Shown piece after piece: positions 54,424 through 64,000 of a stretch of 64,000 nucleotides of DNA (its first letter is position 1; each line of letters starts with the position of its first letter). The position numbers and the translations under genes are program-made. A model generated the notes under the pieces. It was given only the letters and a program-made list of their open reading frames with translations, was not told the DNA's origin and searched no databases. Source of the stretch: Lophium mytilinum (lineage: Eukaryota > Ascomycota > Dothideomycetes > Mytilinidiales > Mytilinidiaceae); NCBI GenBank assembly GCA_010093605.1, contig MU004181.1:2076215-2140214 (forward strand), in the 5' to 3' direction.

Positions 54424-55386
54424 ATGGCCGACTCAGGAGCAGCATCGGCACCCAAGCCCAGCAGCAGCGTCAAGCTAGTCCTGCTGGGTGAGGCCGCCGT
54501 AGGAAAGGTGCATTAACCCCCTCTGAATGCAGTCTGCCATCTCACAGCTAACACCGGCCGCGTAGTCGTCACTAGTAATGCGCTTCGTGAACAACGACTT
54601 CCAAGAGAACAAGGAGCCCACAATAGGAGGTCAGTTACCATATCGTCCGGCAGCCGCGTACTTCCACCCGCAGATCATGGTCTTCGACCGCGAGGCCTGT
54701 CCGTTGTGTCTCGCAGAAACCTTATATGCATGCTACCCCTCCAACAGAGCAGACCCGCTAACATTTATATCTTTGCGTTCGCAGCCGCTTTCCTCACCCA
54801 GAAATGCAACCTCCCCACCCGCACCATCAAGTTCGAGATCTGGGATACCGCGGGCCAGGAGCGCTTCGCCAGTCTGGCACCCATGTACTACCGCAATGCG
54901 CAAGCCGCGCTCGTCGTCTACGATATCACAAAGGCCTCGTCGCTGCAGAAGGCGCAGCATTGGGTTGCTGAGCTGCAGCGACAAGCCTCCCCGGGCATCG
55001 TTATCGCGCTCGTCGGCAACAAGTTCGATCTGGCGTCGGCGAACCCGGCGTCGGATGCCAGCACCGGCGGAGACGACGCGGATGGCACCGCTACTGCGGA
55101 AGAGGAGGAGGATGTGGATGGCGAGAGCGATGCGCGGAAGGTTCCGACGAAGACGGCGAAGGCATATGCGGATGAGGAGGCCTTGCTTTTCTTTGAGACG
55201 AGCGCCAAGACGGGCTTGAATGTCGCGGAGGTGTTTACGGCTATTGCGAACGCGATTCCGGAGACGAGTTTGAAGGGCCCGAGGGGAGTTGGCGGACAGA
55301 CGAATCTGGGAAGGCAAGAAGACTCGGCGAGAGTCAACTTGACTGGGGCAAATGCTCAGGGACCTAAGGAAGGCTGCGCTTGTTAA
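54424..55386 (+). CDS. YPT5: Rab5-type small GTPase
   Basis: Three exons: 54424-54507, 54566-54629 and 54785-55386; 249 residues. It directs early-endosome fusion. All GTPase motifs are seen: P-loop GEAAVGKSS, switch [32 protein letters not shown] (switch II with the Rab5-specific Ala-Ser-Leu-Ala-Pro), NKFD and ETSAKTG. The C-terminus CAC allows double geranylgeranylation. Unusually, about 35 residues, Asp/Glu-rich ([20 protein letters not shown]), are inserted between NKFD and [20 protein letters not shown], making it longer than the usual about 215. Exon 1 ends exactly in the P-loop (GK|SS). Donors GTGCAT and GTCAGT; acceptors CGTAG and GCAG. Confidence 0.95.
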
Positions 55387-55692
55387 TATGGCGGAGAGGA
55401 TGGATGGGCGAGATCATTAAGTGCTTCTTTTGAGTGCGAGCGTACAGAGGCATCGTTCTCAGCAATCACTTGGCACGATTGCGATTATCTGCTTTCCTCG
55501 GCGTAGGATGGAGCAGAGGGTTCTTTGATTAATTTAACTTTTAGTCCCATTCCTTTTGCGATTGTACATTCCCAGCAATTGAGAGTCTTGCCTTTTCTAT
55601 TATGCAGTCATCGATCTATCTACGATACCAAAGAGCAATACTGCAATACTCCGAACACCCGCTCATGCTTCGCTTCACTGACAGGACAATAT
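55387..55692. other. Intergenic between convergent genes
   Basis: About 300 bases of 3' UTR between Rab5 and Scs3. T/A-rich near 55530. Nothing else. Confidence 0.5.
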
Positions 55693-56709
55693 CTACACCC
55701 CCGGCATACCTATCACTGCCCTGAGTGCCGGAACGCCTCGCGGCAAGAAGTACACCACCCAAAGCCCCGCAAAGGCAACCAACAGACCCGTGAACTTCTC
55801 AAACCAAGTATGGAAGAACGCCGCCGTCATCAGCAACATCCACCACATCAACGCCGCCACTCCCAACACAGTCTTGACTCCCACAGCGGTAACCTGCTCC
55901 TGTGTCTGGCTCGCCGCCTCCTTCTTCTCCGTCCGCTTCTCCACCGCCACACTCACAACCTTCCCATCACTCAACAACACCCTCCTCCCATCCCTCAGCC
56001 CCTCCGCCCTCGTCAACGCCGGCAGAATCTCAAACCACAGCAACCCACTCCCCATAATGAGCAAAAACACATGTCCACTGATATCATGCCCCCCCTTCCA
56101 CTGCCCCCCAACCGCCTTACACGCCGCCGCCGTGAAATACTCCCGCGCATCCGACATCTCCTCGCGCGCCTCCGCATCCCGTAGCATCTCGCACTGGCCG
56201 CCCGTGAAGCGGAACCCGCGATCGATGAGCGGCGCGCCGAAGAACCACTGCGTGATGACCGTCCACCACGCGGTCACGGCGAGGTAGCGCAGCGAGGCGG
56301 TGATGCGGCGGCGCGTCACGTATGGGCGTAGCGGCACGCCGAGGCCCGGGTTCGTGAGCACGAAGGCGACGAAGGCGAGGGTGGTCCAGAACCAGCCGAC
56401 TTTGACGAAGTAGACATTGAAGATGTTTTTCTTTTTCGCGAAGTAGGAGGGCGCGAATTCGGGGGGGTGCGATTGGGAGGTTGAGCTGTAGGGCGCCGAG
56501 CGCGTGGTGGCGGAGAGGGTGGAGAAGATGGAGCCTAGGAGGAGGGTGAAGGGGTAGATGGAGATGAGGAGGGCTTCGAGGCGGGTTGGGAGGAGGGGAG
56601 AGCGGGGGGAGGTGCTCGTTGAGGGGATTGTGGAGGCGGGCATGGTGGTGGTGAGAGGTGTGTTGTTGAGATCTGAGGATCCGGCGGCGGGTTTGCGGCG
56701 GGCGGACAT
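55693..56709 (-). CDS. SCS3: FIT family protein Scs3 (lipid-droplet biogenesis)
   Basis: Single exon. From ATG 56709 (MSARRKPAAG) it has 338 residues; an in-frame ATG at 56850 would add 47 residues of low-complexity Pro/Thr sequence and is less likely. FIT proteins are ER membrane acyl-CoA/phosphatidate-type diphosphatases that shape lipid-droplet budding. Seen here: LLPTRLEALLISIYPFTLLL (helix 1), SQSHPPEFAPSYFAKKKNIF, NVYFVKVGWFWTTLAFVAF, WWTVITQWFFGAPLIDRGF, then the signature GGHDISGHVFLLIMGSGLLW (with the first catalytic His) and TAAFFHTWFEKFTGLL (second His). Six or so membrane helices. Charged loop EKRTEKKEAASQTQEQ lies between the two His motifs. Confidence 0.92.
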   Translation of the reverse strand: MSARRKPAAGSSDLNNTPLTTTMPASTIPSTSTSPRSPLLPTRLEALLISIYPFTLLLGSIFSTLSATTRSAPYSSTSQSHPPEFAPSYFAKKKNIFNVYFVKVGWFWTTLAFVAFVLTNPGLGVPLRPYVTRRRITASLRYLAVTAWWTVITQWFFGAPLIDRGFRFTGGQCEMLRDAEAREEMSDAREYFTAAACKAVGGQWKGGHDISGHVFLLIMGSGLLWFEILPALTRAEGLRDGRRVLLSDGKVVSVAVEKRTEKKEAASQTQEQVTAVGVKTVLGVAALMWWMLLMTAAFFHTWFEKFTGLLVAFAGLWVVYFLPRGVPALRAVIGMPGV

Positions 56710-57822
56710 TTTTGGCGTGGTGGTTTGGAGAAGAGGGTGCAGGAGAGGAGCGGTGGGCGCTGGAACTTGGGTTGAGTTGGAAGCTGGCTGCGATGTTGCC
56801 CGCGGGCAAAAAGCTGGAGTGAAAGGTCGAAGGCGATGACGTTGGGCCATTTTCGCTAGTCCGGAAATGGTCGACTACACAATAACATTTGCAGTGACGA
56901 CACGGGATATATTTCGTAGACAGGAATTTGGCCTCCCAAATCATTATGTCACGCGAAGTCTCATGAGACAATACCAGAGTTTGCATTTTTAATGCTGCTA
57001 TTCTTGTTCTTTGTTCCAGGAAGTATTACCTCCGTTCATTACATGGTTCACTCGACCTTTGTGAAAAAGTTAAGGTCTTTTATCATCGCCTCACACTACC
57101 TCCTCTTAGTATTGCGGTAGATCTACAGACTCGTTGCCTAGCCCGAATTTTCCATGGGAGGAGACTACATCCCGCTCCGCTGTCTAGCAAGTTTTGGGAA
57201 GTTCTGGATACGTGTTCAAAGGGGTTACTTCGCACAGTACTGTGTTTTCCAAGCGTCACGAACTTAATCAAGTAAAGCAAGAACTAAATTCACACTATGT
57301 GGCCCAAAATCAATCTCCTCCCAAAGGTCCTTCATATCCGCCCAAAGGGGAACCAACTCCTCATCAAATGTACAGGTGTCAGATCGACATGAGGTGTTCT
57401 CCATCCATCCACTTCAAGGAGTAATTAGGGAAATTTAGGAATTGAGTCCATGACACGCAGCGCTTACGCGCTCAACGCATATCGTTTCTCTGGAAAACAG
57501 TCCAGACTCGAAACTCAGATCTGCAGCTTCAACCTCGAAGACCATTGGCACTCCCGCCCTCGTCACCTCACCAGTCGTTCAAGTTGCGACCAGTTTGTTT
57601 CAGTATATTTCTGGGTAAGGGTTTGTGGAGTGAGTCGAGGGAGGTAGGGTGAAAGGTAGAGGTCTTCTCATAGGTGCTGTAGAATAGGTTCGAGGGATAG
57701 CGGAGGTCGGCTGCTTTGAATGATGTCGGAAAGGCTTCAAACGCATACTGGATGAATGAAATGTTGAACAAAACCTTGAGCTTCCAAGAGAGCGGCGGGA
57801 CAGCATGGCACACTGCGGCAAG
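56710..57822. other. Intergenic, Scs3 upstream and C2H2 3' end
   Basis: About 1.1 kb. Frames at 57194-57424 and 57450-57647 show no features. Some AT-rich stretches near 56880-57100. The minus-strand frame 57600-57938 is a shadow. Confidence 0.45.
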
Positions 57823-59296
57823 CTAGTAATCCATCGTCCCAAAGACACCGTCGTCGTCCTCGTCCATGCGATGGTCTCGGGCGGTGGAGTGCTCATCGAA
57901 CTCATCCAGGTCCAAGCCCTCATTATGCATGTCCACATCTTTGCTTTCGTAAGAATGCGGCAAGTACGAACTGCTCCGTATCGAGGACTGATTCGCGGTG
58001 ACAGTGGTGGTGCTGCCAGATATCGAATCCGACTTCATGCCCAGAAAGCGTGCAGGTAATGGTGGAACGGGGGGGACATCAAAGCCGAGTGTTGCGGGGC
58101 CGCTCTTAGGCGTCCCGTAGCTACAGCTTAACAGGCCCACGGCCGCGGCAAGGTCGGCTTGGTCCTCCTCATCGTAATTGGAACCCGCTACCGAAGTTCC
58201 AGATGTTGTTGGACGTCCGTCGTTACTCCATTGGCGGTAATGGGCCGAGTGGGTGTGACCGCCGTCGGAGAAGACGGACGTGGACTGGTAGGACTGTGAG
58301 TACGCACTGCTAGTTGCACTAAAGCGTTTCGAGCGGCCGAAATTAGAACGGCTAGTAGAGTATGACCCCGTCACTTCATCAGGCTGAGGTGGAGGTGTCG
58401 TGTCGGTCGAGCTCAAGTAGTCATCACGGAGGTCTGATGACCCCGACGCGGCAGGTGAAGCAGAAGAATGATCGCTGTCCTTTGGTGATTCGCCCTCTTG
58501 GTTCATGGCGACCAGGACCGAAGCGGCCTCAAGAAGCTGTACTTGCTGGTGCTTGGAAATAAGCAATTTGGATGTATACTGCCATTCAGGCGTGTGTTCC
58601 CAGCTAAAACAACGCGTCAACGCAGAAACAAAAGAATCATCTGAGCGCGTGCGAGGAGTGAAAGGCATGGAATACGCGCAGGTAGAACGTGCAAGAGTGA
58701 GTATTCTGGGAGTAATACGCACAGGTGTTTGGTTAGGCAACTGCTGTCTTTGAGAACAGTTAGCCTAGCTCAGTCATGATAGAAAGTATGTATATTACGT
58801 TTATAACCCTTGCCACACTTCTCACACTTCAAATCGCTGCCGCTGACGAGCCTCTTATTGGCTTTAAGGTGTGAGCCTTCGGACGCGCGTCGTAGCCTGG
58901 CCTTATTGTTCACTTTTTCCGTCTCGGGCATTGATGCCAGCATTGGCCCGTCGGACACAGCTGTTTCGTTAAATATAGAACCATTGTTTGGTAGGCTGCT
59001 TGGCATATCCGAGTGTTGAAGAGTGGGTCCTTGGAGTCTGAGGTTGGCCTTTGAGGTCGACGACATACTCTTGCGTCGCCCCACCCGGTGGGCTGGATTT
59101 ATCGAGCCCACGGATACAGAGTGCGAGTGTATACGCGACTTGGAAGGGAGACTCAATGCGGTCGAGCTTAGGGAGGTTCGGTGCTGACTGGAGGTTGGAC
59201 GGGCTGGAGTGGGTTCCTGAAAGGTGGCGATTAGTTCACTATCAGTGACTAACAACGATCGATCTGATGGTAAATTCTTGCCTTGAGGACGGTCAT
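57823..59296 (-). CDS. Single C2H2-like finger protein, fungal regulator family
   Basis: Four exons: 59296-59282, 59216-58799, 58747-58723 (25 bases) and 58603-57823; 412 residues. MTVLK plus EPTPARPTSSQ are joined by a 65-base GC-AG intron (donor AAG|GCAAGA at 59281); without it the only upstream frame has no ATG. Exon 2 ends LKCEKCGKGYK, and exons 3-4 continue HSSCLTKHLWEHTPEWQYTS, giving a C-x2-C...H-x3-H finger split by two introns. Then comes KLLISKHQQVQLLEAASVLV, a conserved block, and a long Ser/Thr/Pro/acidic tail ending FGTMDY. This finger-plus-helix pattern recurs in ascomycete hypothetical regulators, whose role I do not know. Nuclear location is inferred. Confidence 0.8.
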
Positions 59297-61230
59297 ATTG
59301 ACAGTTGTAGGTTACCAAAACTCGCTGCTTTGTCCGTTCCAAGATTGGTCTTCAGTCACGAAGTGTGTGGTGTGTTCAGTGCACAGCCCCGCCGAGGAGC
59401 TGAAACTCGAGATTTGGCAGCAAGTTGACAGCAGCGGCATCCACAATAGAACGAAAGCAGTAGGCTGGATTGGTGTACAAAAGAGGGCTTGAGGCTCGTC
59501 GGGAAGGTGGATTGTTCAGCGCCAAAATTATGTTGCGATTCCCCGCGGCCGGTAATTGCGCTATCACTGTTTCGGATGTTACACAAAAGCGGTCCTTAGA
59601 CGGCTCGGAATGCACGGAGGGACTCAGGCTGTGGCGTGAAAGAAAAAGGAACGAACAAATGTTAACAGGAGGGACGAAGTGGAGCTGTCTGTGGAGAAAG
59701 GATGGATGGCTGCGGCGCATCCAGGTGGCCAGCAGGCCAGGTGATATCTCCAGGCTGACTGGGTGGCTGACCTCCAACTTGGTCCCTGAGTGGTGGTTTG
59801 CCGCCAGCCCCCTCATCGGGATAAGATCAGCCTCCAGAGTATTGGCGGAGTGCCGCAATCTTGCCAGTGCCATCTGAGCTCCCTCAAGGTACCTAAGCGG
59901 CGATGTGCGAGCGCCGCTCGAGGCTAGTGAGACCGCGTCCACCACAGGCTTGATGGGCACTGAATCGGCCGGTGATGAGCAGCGGATCGTCGAGAGAACG
60001 ACTGGACCATGCGTGGACGAGCCGCGAAGGAGGCTGCCATCGTTGGTGGCCAAGACCATGAATGAGGAATCGGCATGAGTGCGCCATCCACCAGCGATGG
60101 CGCGATAGCACCGGGGCCAAACCAGCCACCGACCTACAGCTGCCGGCTGTCGTCTGGCAGGCGATGCATGGGGGTGCGTGCCTTGGGCGACTCGCAAACG
60201 TTGAGAACAGTCGAGACAAACCGATCGTCCTCCGTGTTCCGTCCCTACCCCACTTTCTTCGGGCAACCTAGCTGTAATTGTGTATAAGGTTTCGTACATA
60301 CATGCGGAGCCAAAACATATCTTATTTGTTTGTTATGTTTGGAAGCTTCGCTGCATTTTCAATAATCTTGATACAAGTTGTCAGCTTTTTCCGGTATCCG
60401 AGGAAACGAACTGTAGCTATACCCACATACATATACAGGTATTTATAGAGACATGAAGCGCTGCGTACAGTGGCAAGCGATAAATATTCCAGCACTGTTG
60501 TCTGTTCAAGTTGTCGCAGACCTGCAAAAGTAAGTTGCAAACTGTACCAAGGTTCTTACCAGGTACCGGCACCATGCACCCTTCACTTTCAACACCACTG
60601 GTTCCTAGTCGGATACCTGCATGTTCCTATCCAGGTACGAGGCCTGCACGCTTGTCGCTAGTGCAGAGTTCTGTCCACGGGCGGTGGCATAGCTAAGCTG
60701 GAGCCAAGCAAGATGACAGAGCCAAGCAAGCACGGCAAGCTGGAGATGACCAAGCCAAGACTATCCATCAACACCATGCGGCCCCATCACGATATCTCAT
60801 TTAGTGACCTTTTCGAAGATAAAAGAGTCCCTTGCTGCATTGTCAAACATGCGATTACCTCCCCCGAAGCCCGAACAACTCGCAGTCATGGTCCAAGCGC
60901 GAGGCTGAAGTTTTTCAGCCCTGCATCGCTTCTGTGGGCGGCAGTGCACGGCAATAAAGCCAGGAACTTCGTTGGTGCACCCATGTCGGGTGCTCCTTTT
61001 CGTTTAGCATCCTCCCATTTCAGTAAAGTCATCGGCGCCTCCAATGCTTCAACTCTCTCATGAAACCCTAGTTGGTCTGCCGAACTCTAGACCAGCAGGG
61101 CGAAGCGAATTTCGTATACTTCTTCCCTTTTTGATTCTTCGGCGCGTTGGGCTGGCTCAGCTGAACTTTTGTTATAACCTCCCACCTGCCCCTTGTGGTC
61201 TCCGTGCTGCCTTTCACCCTTCACGAAATT
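59297..61230. other. Gene-free region between divergent C2H2 and CFEM genes
   Basis: About 1.9 kb. 59600-60250 is GC-rich with overlapping frames on both strands (59376-60299 minus, 307 codons; 59470-59877 plus) lacking domains. 60280-61200 has no long frame. Probably promoters of both genes. Confidence 0.5.
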
Positions 61231-62518
61231 ATGACGCGCCTACTTCTCCTGAGCACGATCTATTCCATAGCATCGTTCGCGGTTGCACAGTATCCTAGCT
61301 GCGCTGTAAGTGTATCAGTGTCTACGAAGTCACCTGGATCCGAGCGTTGACCGTCGCGCCTCTTTCTAGTTGTCTTGTTTAGACAATATCACAGAAATCA
61401 ATGCGGCGGGCTGTACCGCCACTGATGCATATTGCCAATGCACAAATACGGCCTATCTTGAAGAAGTGACATGCTGCATTCGCGGCGCCTGCGATTCTGC
61501 AGATCAGACAAGTGAGCCCATCCCCCTCCTTCGCGATGTAGTGGCAACCAATCTAACCTGCTCATAGCTGCTTTCAATCAGGCTGTTTACAACTGCGCCA
61601 CGTAAGTCTCCGCCTTTGTCACACCTCTCTACCCCAGTGTGGTGCCTCTTGAACGCCATGTCTGGATTCGGGTACGACGGCGGTGAATAGAGATGTCGGT
61701 CTAACCGTCGTTCAGATGGGGTGTTACCCTGAATACCCACGTATCAGTCACCTGTAGTTCCGCGACTGCTTGTAAGGACCCTTTCTCTCTCACACAGCGT
61801 CAATTTTGACTACTTAACTTGGCCTTCACTGACGGTCATCACAGCAGCCGCAAGCACCGCAGCCGCGAATACAGCGATCGCAAGCACAGAAGCTCCAAGT
61901 GTCGCCACTAGCTCTGCCGTGTCGTATTTCTCACCTAAACCGAAGACGTACAAATCCAAAAAGAAACATGGTCTCACGTCCGGCGCCAAGGGGGGGATAG
62001 GAGGTGGAATAGCCCTCGTAGTGCTCGTAGTCACTGCCCTGTCTGGATTCCTTCTCAAGCGTCGCAATTCCAAGAAAGCGGCCATGATTGCCCCTGGAGC
62101 CCCAGCAACGGCAATTGTCCCAGGAGCACCGGCTGCTTATGTAGGGAAAGAGGCCACGACGGTAGCAGTCGAGCCTGTACCATCGCCGGCACCGCAATAC
62201 TCGACCCAAGGCGGTCCATACGCTCCCCCTATGCAACCCCAAGGGCAGTATCCGCAGCCCATCTACACGCCGCAACCTCAGTACCCAGCGCCTCCTCAGC
62301 AGCAATACGCCCAATACGGACAACCACCTCCACAACAGTTCCAGCAACCACCTCCGCAACAGTTTCAACAACCACCTCCACAACAATTTCAACAACCAGT
62401 ATACTCGCCTGGTCCAGAGTTGCAAGGCTCTCCGATAGGACAGCAGCTGCAGCAAAACTTCACAAGCACAGAGCTGCCTGGAGCCGGAGCACCGCAAACT
62501 AAACACGAAGCACCGTGA
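61231..62518 (+). CDS. CFEM-domain membrane protein with Gln/Pro-rich cytosolic tail
   Basis: Five exons: 61231-61305, 61370-61511, 61568-61601, 61716-61771 and 61845-62518; 326 residues. Signal peptide MTRLLLLSTIYSIASFAVA, cleaved about residue 19. The CFEM domain (about 23-90) has the eight-cysteine spacing: PSCALSCL, AAGC, DAYCQC, VTCCIRGAC and the late Cys in VYNC. The domain binds heme or mediates surface roles in fungi. Then a Ser/Thr/Ala linker, a membrane helix (IGGGIALVVLVVTALSGFLL, about 146-165) with a Lys/Arg stop (KRRNSKK), and a tail with QPPPQQF repeated three times and QPQYPAPPQQQYAQYG. One helix fits a receptor-like or wall-linked protein, not a GPI anchor. Confidence 0.88.
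62330..62400. repeat. In-frame 24-bp repeat (about 3 copies)
   Basis: caaccacctccacaacagtt followed by ccag/tcaa, three times, coding QPPPQQFQ in the cytosolic tail of the CFEM protein. Copies differ only at wobble positions. Confidence 0.85.
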
Positions 62519-63370
62519 GCTCGAGGTTTGGATGGGACTCGGCCTAGACCGACTGTTGCAAGGTGTTCTGGAGTAAGGAGTATCGTTATTGATAGGTGTC
62601 TATGCTAATGGAGATACGTTCACGAATGGCTCGCGAATGGTATATTTTTCATGGATTTCCTTCCCAATTGTGCATACAAACTGCAGGAACTATTTGGCCG
62701 ATATCGGCGTCGCCGAATCTAACCACCTTAGACGACCGCTAAATCGAGGTCACTCTCAACAACTTATATCAAGTCAAAGCTTCAGCTATTTGTTCTAGAT
62801 TCCGTCCCACTTATACATGTCAGCGTGCGGAATTCGCAACCTTCGAGAAACTACCATTGTTACGCCATACATGACGCTACTCCAAGAACACGATGGCGCT
62901 ACGTGTCCCTACTGTATGCTTGCCGGACTCAATTCTGATCCTGCTCTCCCCGTAAACCAGAATTTCGCGGAAAACTGCCCCACGGTCACTGGTGTCGCTG
63001 CTTGAAAAGCTTGTACAGATCCTCGAACATCGATATAGGTGTATTGTTTTGGACGGCTCGATACGTGTTCAACACCGGTCCGAGGACAGCATAGCAGATT
63101 CCTACAAAAGTGGTAGTTCCATGCGTAAGCTACGAGTCGAAACGCTGTTACTCAGAGTACCAGTTCACAGGAGTCTACTGCAAGATGCCCCCACACTCTA
63201 GCCCCTGGCGATGCTACCTTTTGGACCGTGGGCGCAAGAATAATAAAAACAGAAGCGCCTTAACTTCAGCGTTTACTGGCCTTTCATGAACAGCATTTCG
63301 TCTTAACCCTCGCATTCTTCAACCAGGCCAACAACAACCCTATTCGCCAGTCCCTACAAGCCGTCACACC
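62519..63370. other. Intergenic between convergent genes
   Basis: About 850 bases. Frames 62589-62798, 62817-63005 and 62992-63201 have no recognised domain. Serves as 3' UTRs. Confidence 0.45.
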
Positions 63371-64000
63371 TCAAACCACCTCCCCCGCCGCTCTCCGAAT
63401 CACATCCGCCGTGAACTTCGGCATACTAAGCGTCGGGAAATGCCCCGCCGAGCACCTCTCCACCTCAAAGAGACTCCCCGGAGTATTAGTCATAAGCTCC
63501 TGCACAAACGCCGGAAGACAATTATCGTTTTCGCAGATCAGATACGTCGACGGCACCTCTCGCCACGCCGCATGTGTCGTCTCCGTGATAAACGAGCCCC
63601 AGGAGTGGCTCTCCAGCTTCTCCGCCATGGCTTTCCGAGTCGCCGGGTCGAGATCACCGAACATCAGGGTCTCCGGGTCCCTGACATAAACGCGCTTGTC
63701 GGGCTTTTCGATCGAAATAGTTTTAGCGGGCGAGGAGGAGGATATATGGCATATCGGCGCGCAACTCACCTCCAGCCGCATCCACGGAAACGGTTCGCCC
63801 TCCGCGACGCTCTGCCCATTGAGTCCGACCTCCAACACCGCGGCAGTTAGGTAGACGAGTCGCACTACGCCACCCTTCAGCCCGTTCGACTCTCGGTCAC
63901 TCTTGCTGAGGCCTTTCATGGCTTCTGATCCCGGCACGCCAGCCCAGGAGTGCACGACCAAGACGACGTCTTTGCCGGCGTTCATGGGCGCCATTGCTGC
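63371..64000 (-). CDS. Alpha/beta hydrolase, partial (5' end beyond window)
   Basis: The minus-strand frame is open to the right edge, so the start is outside. Two exons are visible: 64000-63770 and 63703-63371, separated by a 66-base intron (GTGAGT donor, ...GAAAAG acceptor) which has no in-frame stop and keeps the frame if retained. Splicing joins PFPWMRLE to PDKRVYVRDPETL, as in related fungal hydrolases. Motifs: nucleophile elbow VVHSWAGVPGSEA (Ser, usually HSYGG), cap region LMFGDLDPATRKAMAEKLES, acid loop STYLICENDNCLP, and the catalytic His in SAGHFPTLSMP. Resembles plant-type esterases/salicylate esterase-like hydrolases; the substrate is unknown. Confidence 0.82.
   Translation of the reverse strand, partial: AAMAPMNAGKDVVLVVHSWAGVPGSEAMKGLSKSDRESNGLKGGVVRLVYLTAAVLEVGLNGQSVAEGEPFPWMRLEVSCAPICHISSSSPAKTISIEKPDKRVYVRDPETLMFGDLDPATRKAMAEKLESHSWGSFITETTHAAWREVPSTYLICENDNCLPAFVQELMTNTPGSLFEVERCSAGHFPTLSMPKFTADVIRRAAGEVV

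Noticed and set aside
59376-60299. 307-codon minus frame
   Set aside because: GC-rich, overlapped by plus frames of similar quality, no domain; fits a stop-poor upstream region.

Overview
This window is nuclear DNA from a filamentous ascomycete (Pezizomycotina; a Dothideomycete is my guess, not shown by the sequence). The signs are compact genes with introns mostly of 44-114 bases, GT...AG ends with CTAAC/CTGAC-like branch sites a few bases before the acceptor, a CFEM-domain surface protein, and many single-copy fungal housekeeping genes. No operon, rRNA, tRNA, CRISPR array or intact transposase gene was seen. Exon limits were worked out by hand from reading frame, splice consensus and family motifs.

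Layout. 0-5.5 kb: tail of an unidentified gene, COG8 (Golgi tethering), a small unknown protein and an IFRD-family gene. 6.5-12.6 kb: a covalent-flavin BBE-type oxidoreductase, a medium-chain reductase flanked by copies of a small palindromic repeat, and a C2H2 zinc-finger gene. 14.2-19.6 kb: NOT3/NOT5 (CCR4-NOT), divergent D-aminoacyl-tRNA deacylase, and cyclophilin-40. 19.6-24.2 kb: a gene-free block made almost entirely of diverged tandem repeats of four period classes. 24.2-38.7 kb: a conserved protein of unknown function, a PGAP4-like glycosyltransferase, RNA polymerase III subunit C17, NOP58, ARP10 and an MFS transporter.

38.7-44.6 kb is a decaying, fast-changing island: a stop-interrupted relic frame, two paralogous broken copies of a membrane/zinc-ribbon-like family, a recent 77-bp tandem duplication, a hexanucleotide microsatellite, a repeat-bearing coiled-coil gene and a degenerate fragment resembling the PIWI domain of Argonaute. 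46.3-53.6 kb is one giant gene for a roughly 2,400-residue Pro/Glu-rich, probably disordered protein with a basic coiled-coil tail. 54.4-64 kb holds a Rab5-type GTPase, a FIT/Scs3 lipid-droplet protein, a second C2H2 gene, a CFEM membrane protein and, at the right edge, a partial alpha/beta hydrolase.

The genes do not form one pathway. Several act in the secretory/endosomal system (COG8, PGAP4-like, Rab5, FIT2/Scs3, ARP10/dynactin), others in RNA metabolism (NOT3/5, NOP58, RPC17, DTD1). The most unusual content is the 19.6-24.2 kb repeat block, two inferred GC-AG introns that each follow a first exon of 15 bases or fewer, the relic island with its Argonaute fragment, and the giant repetitive protein.
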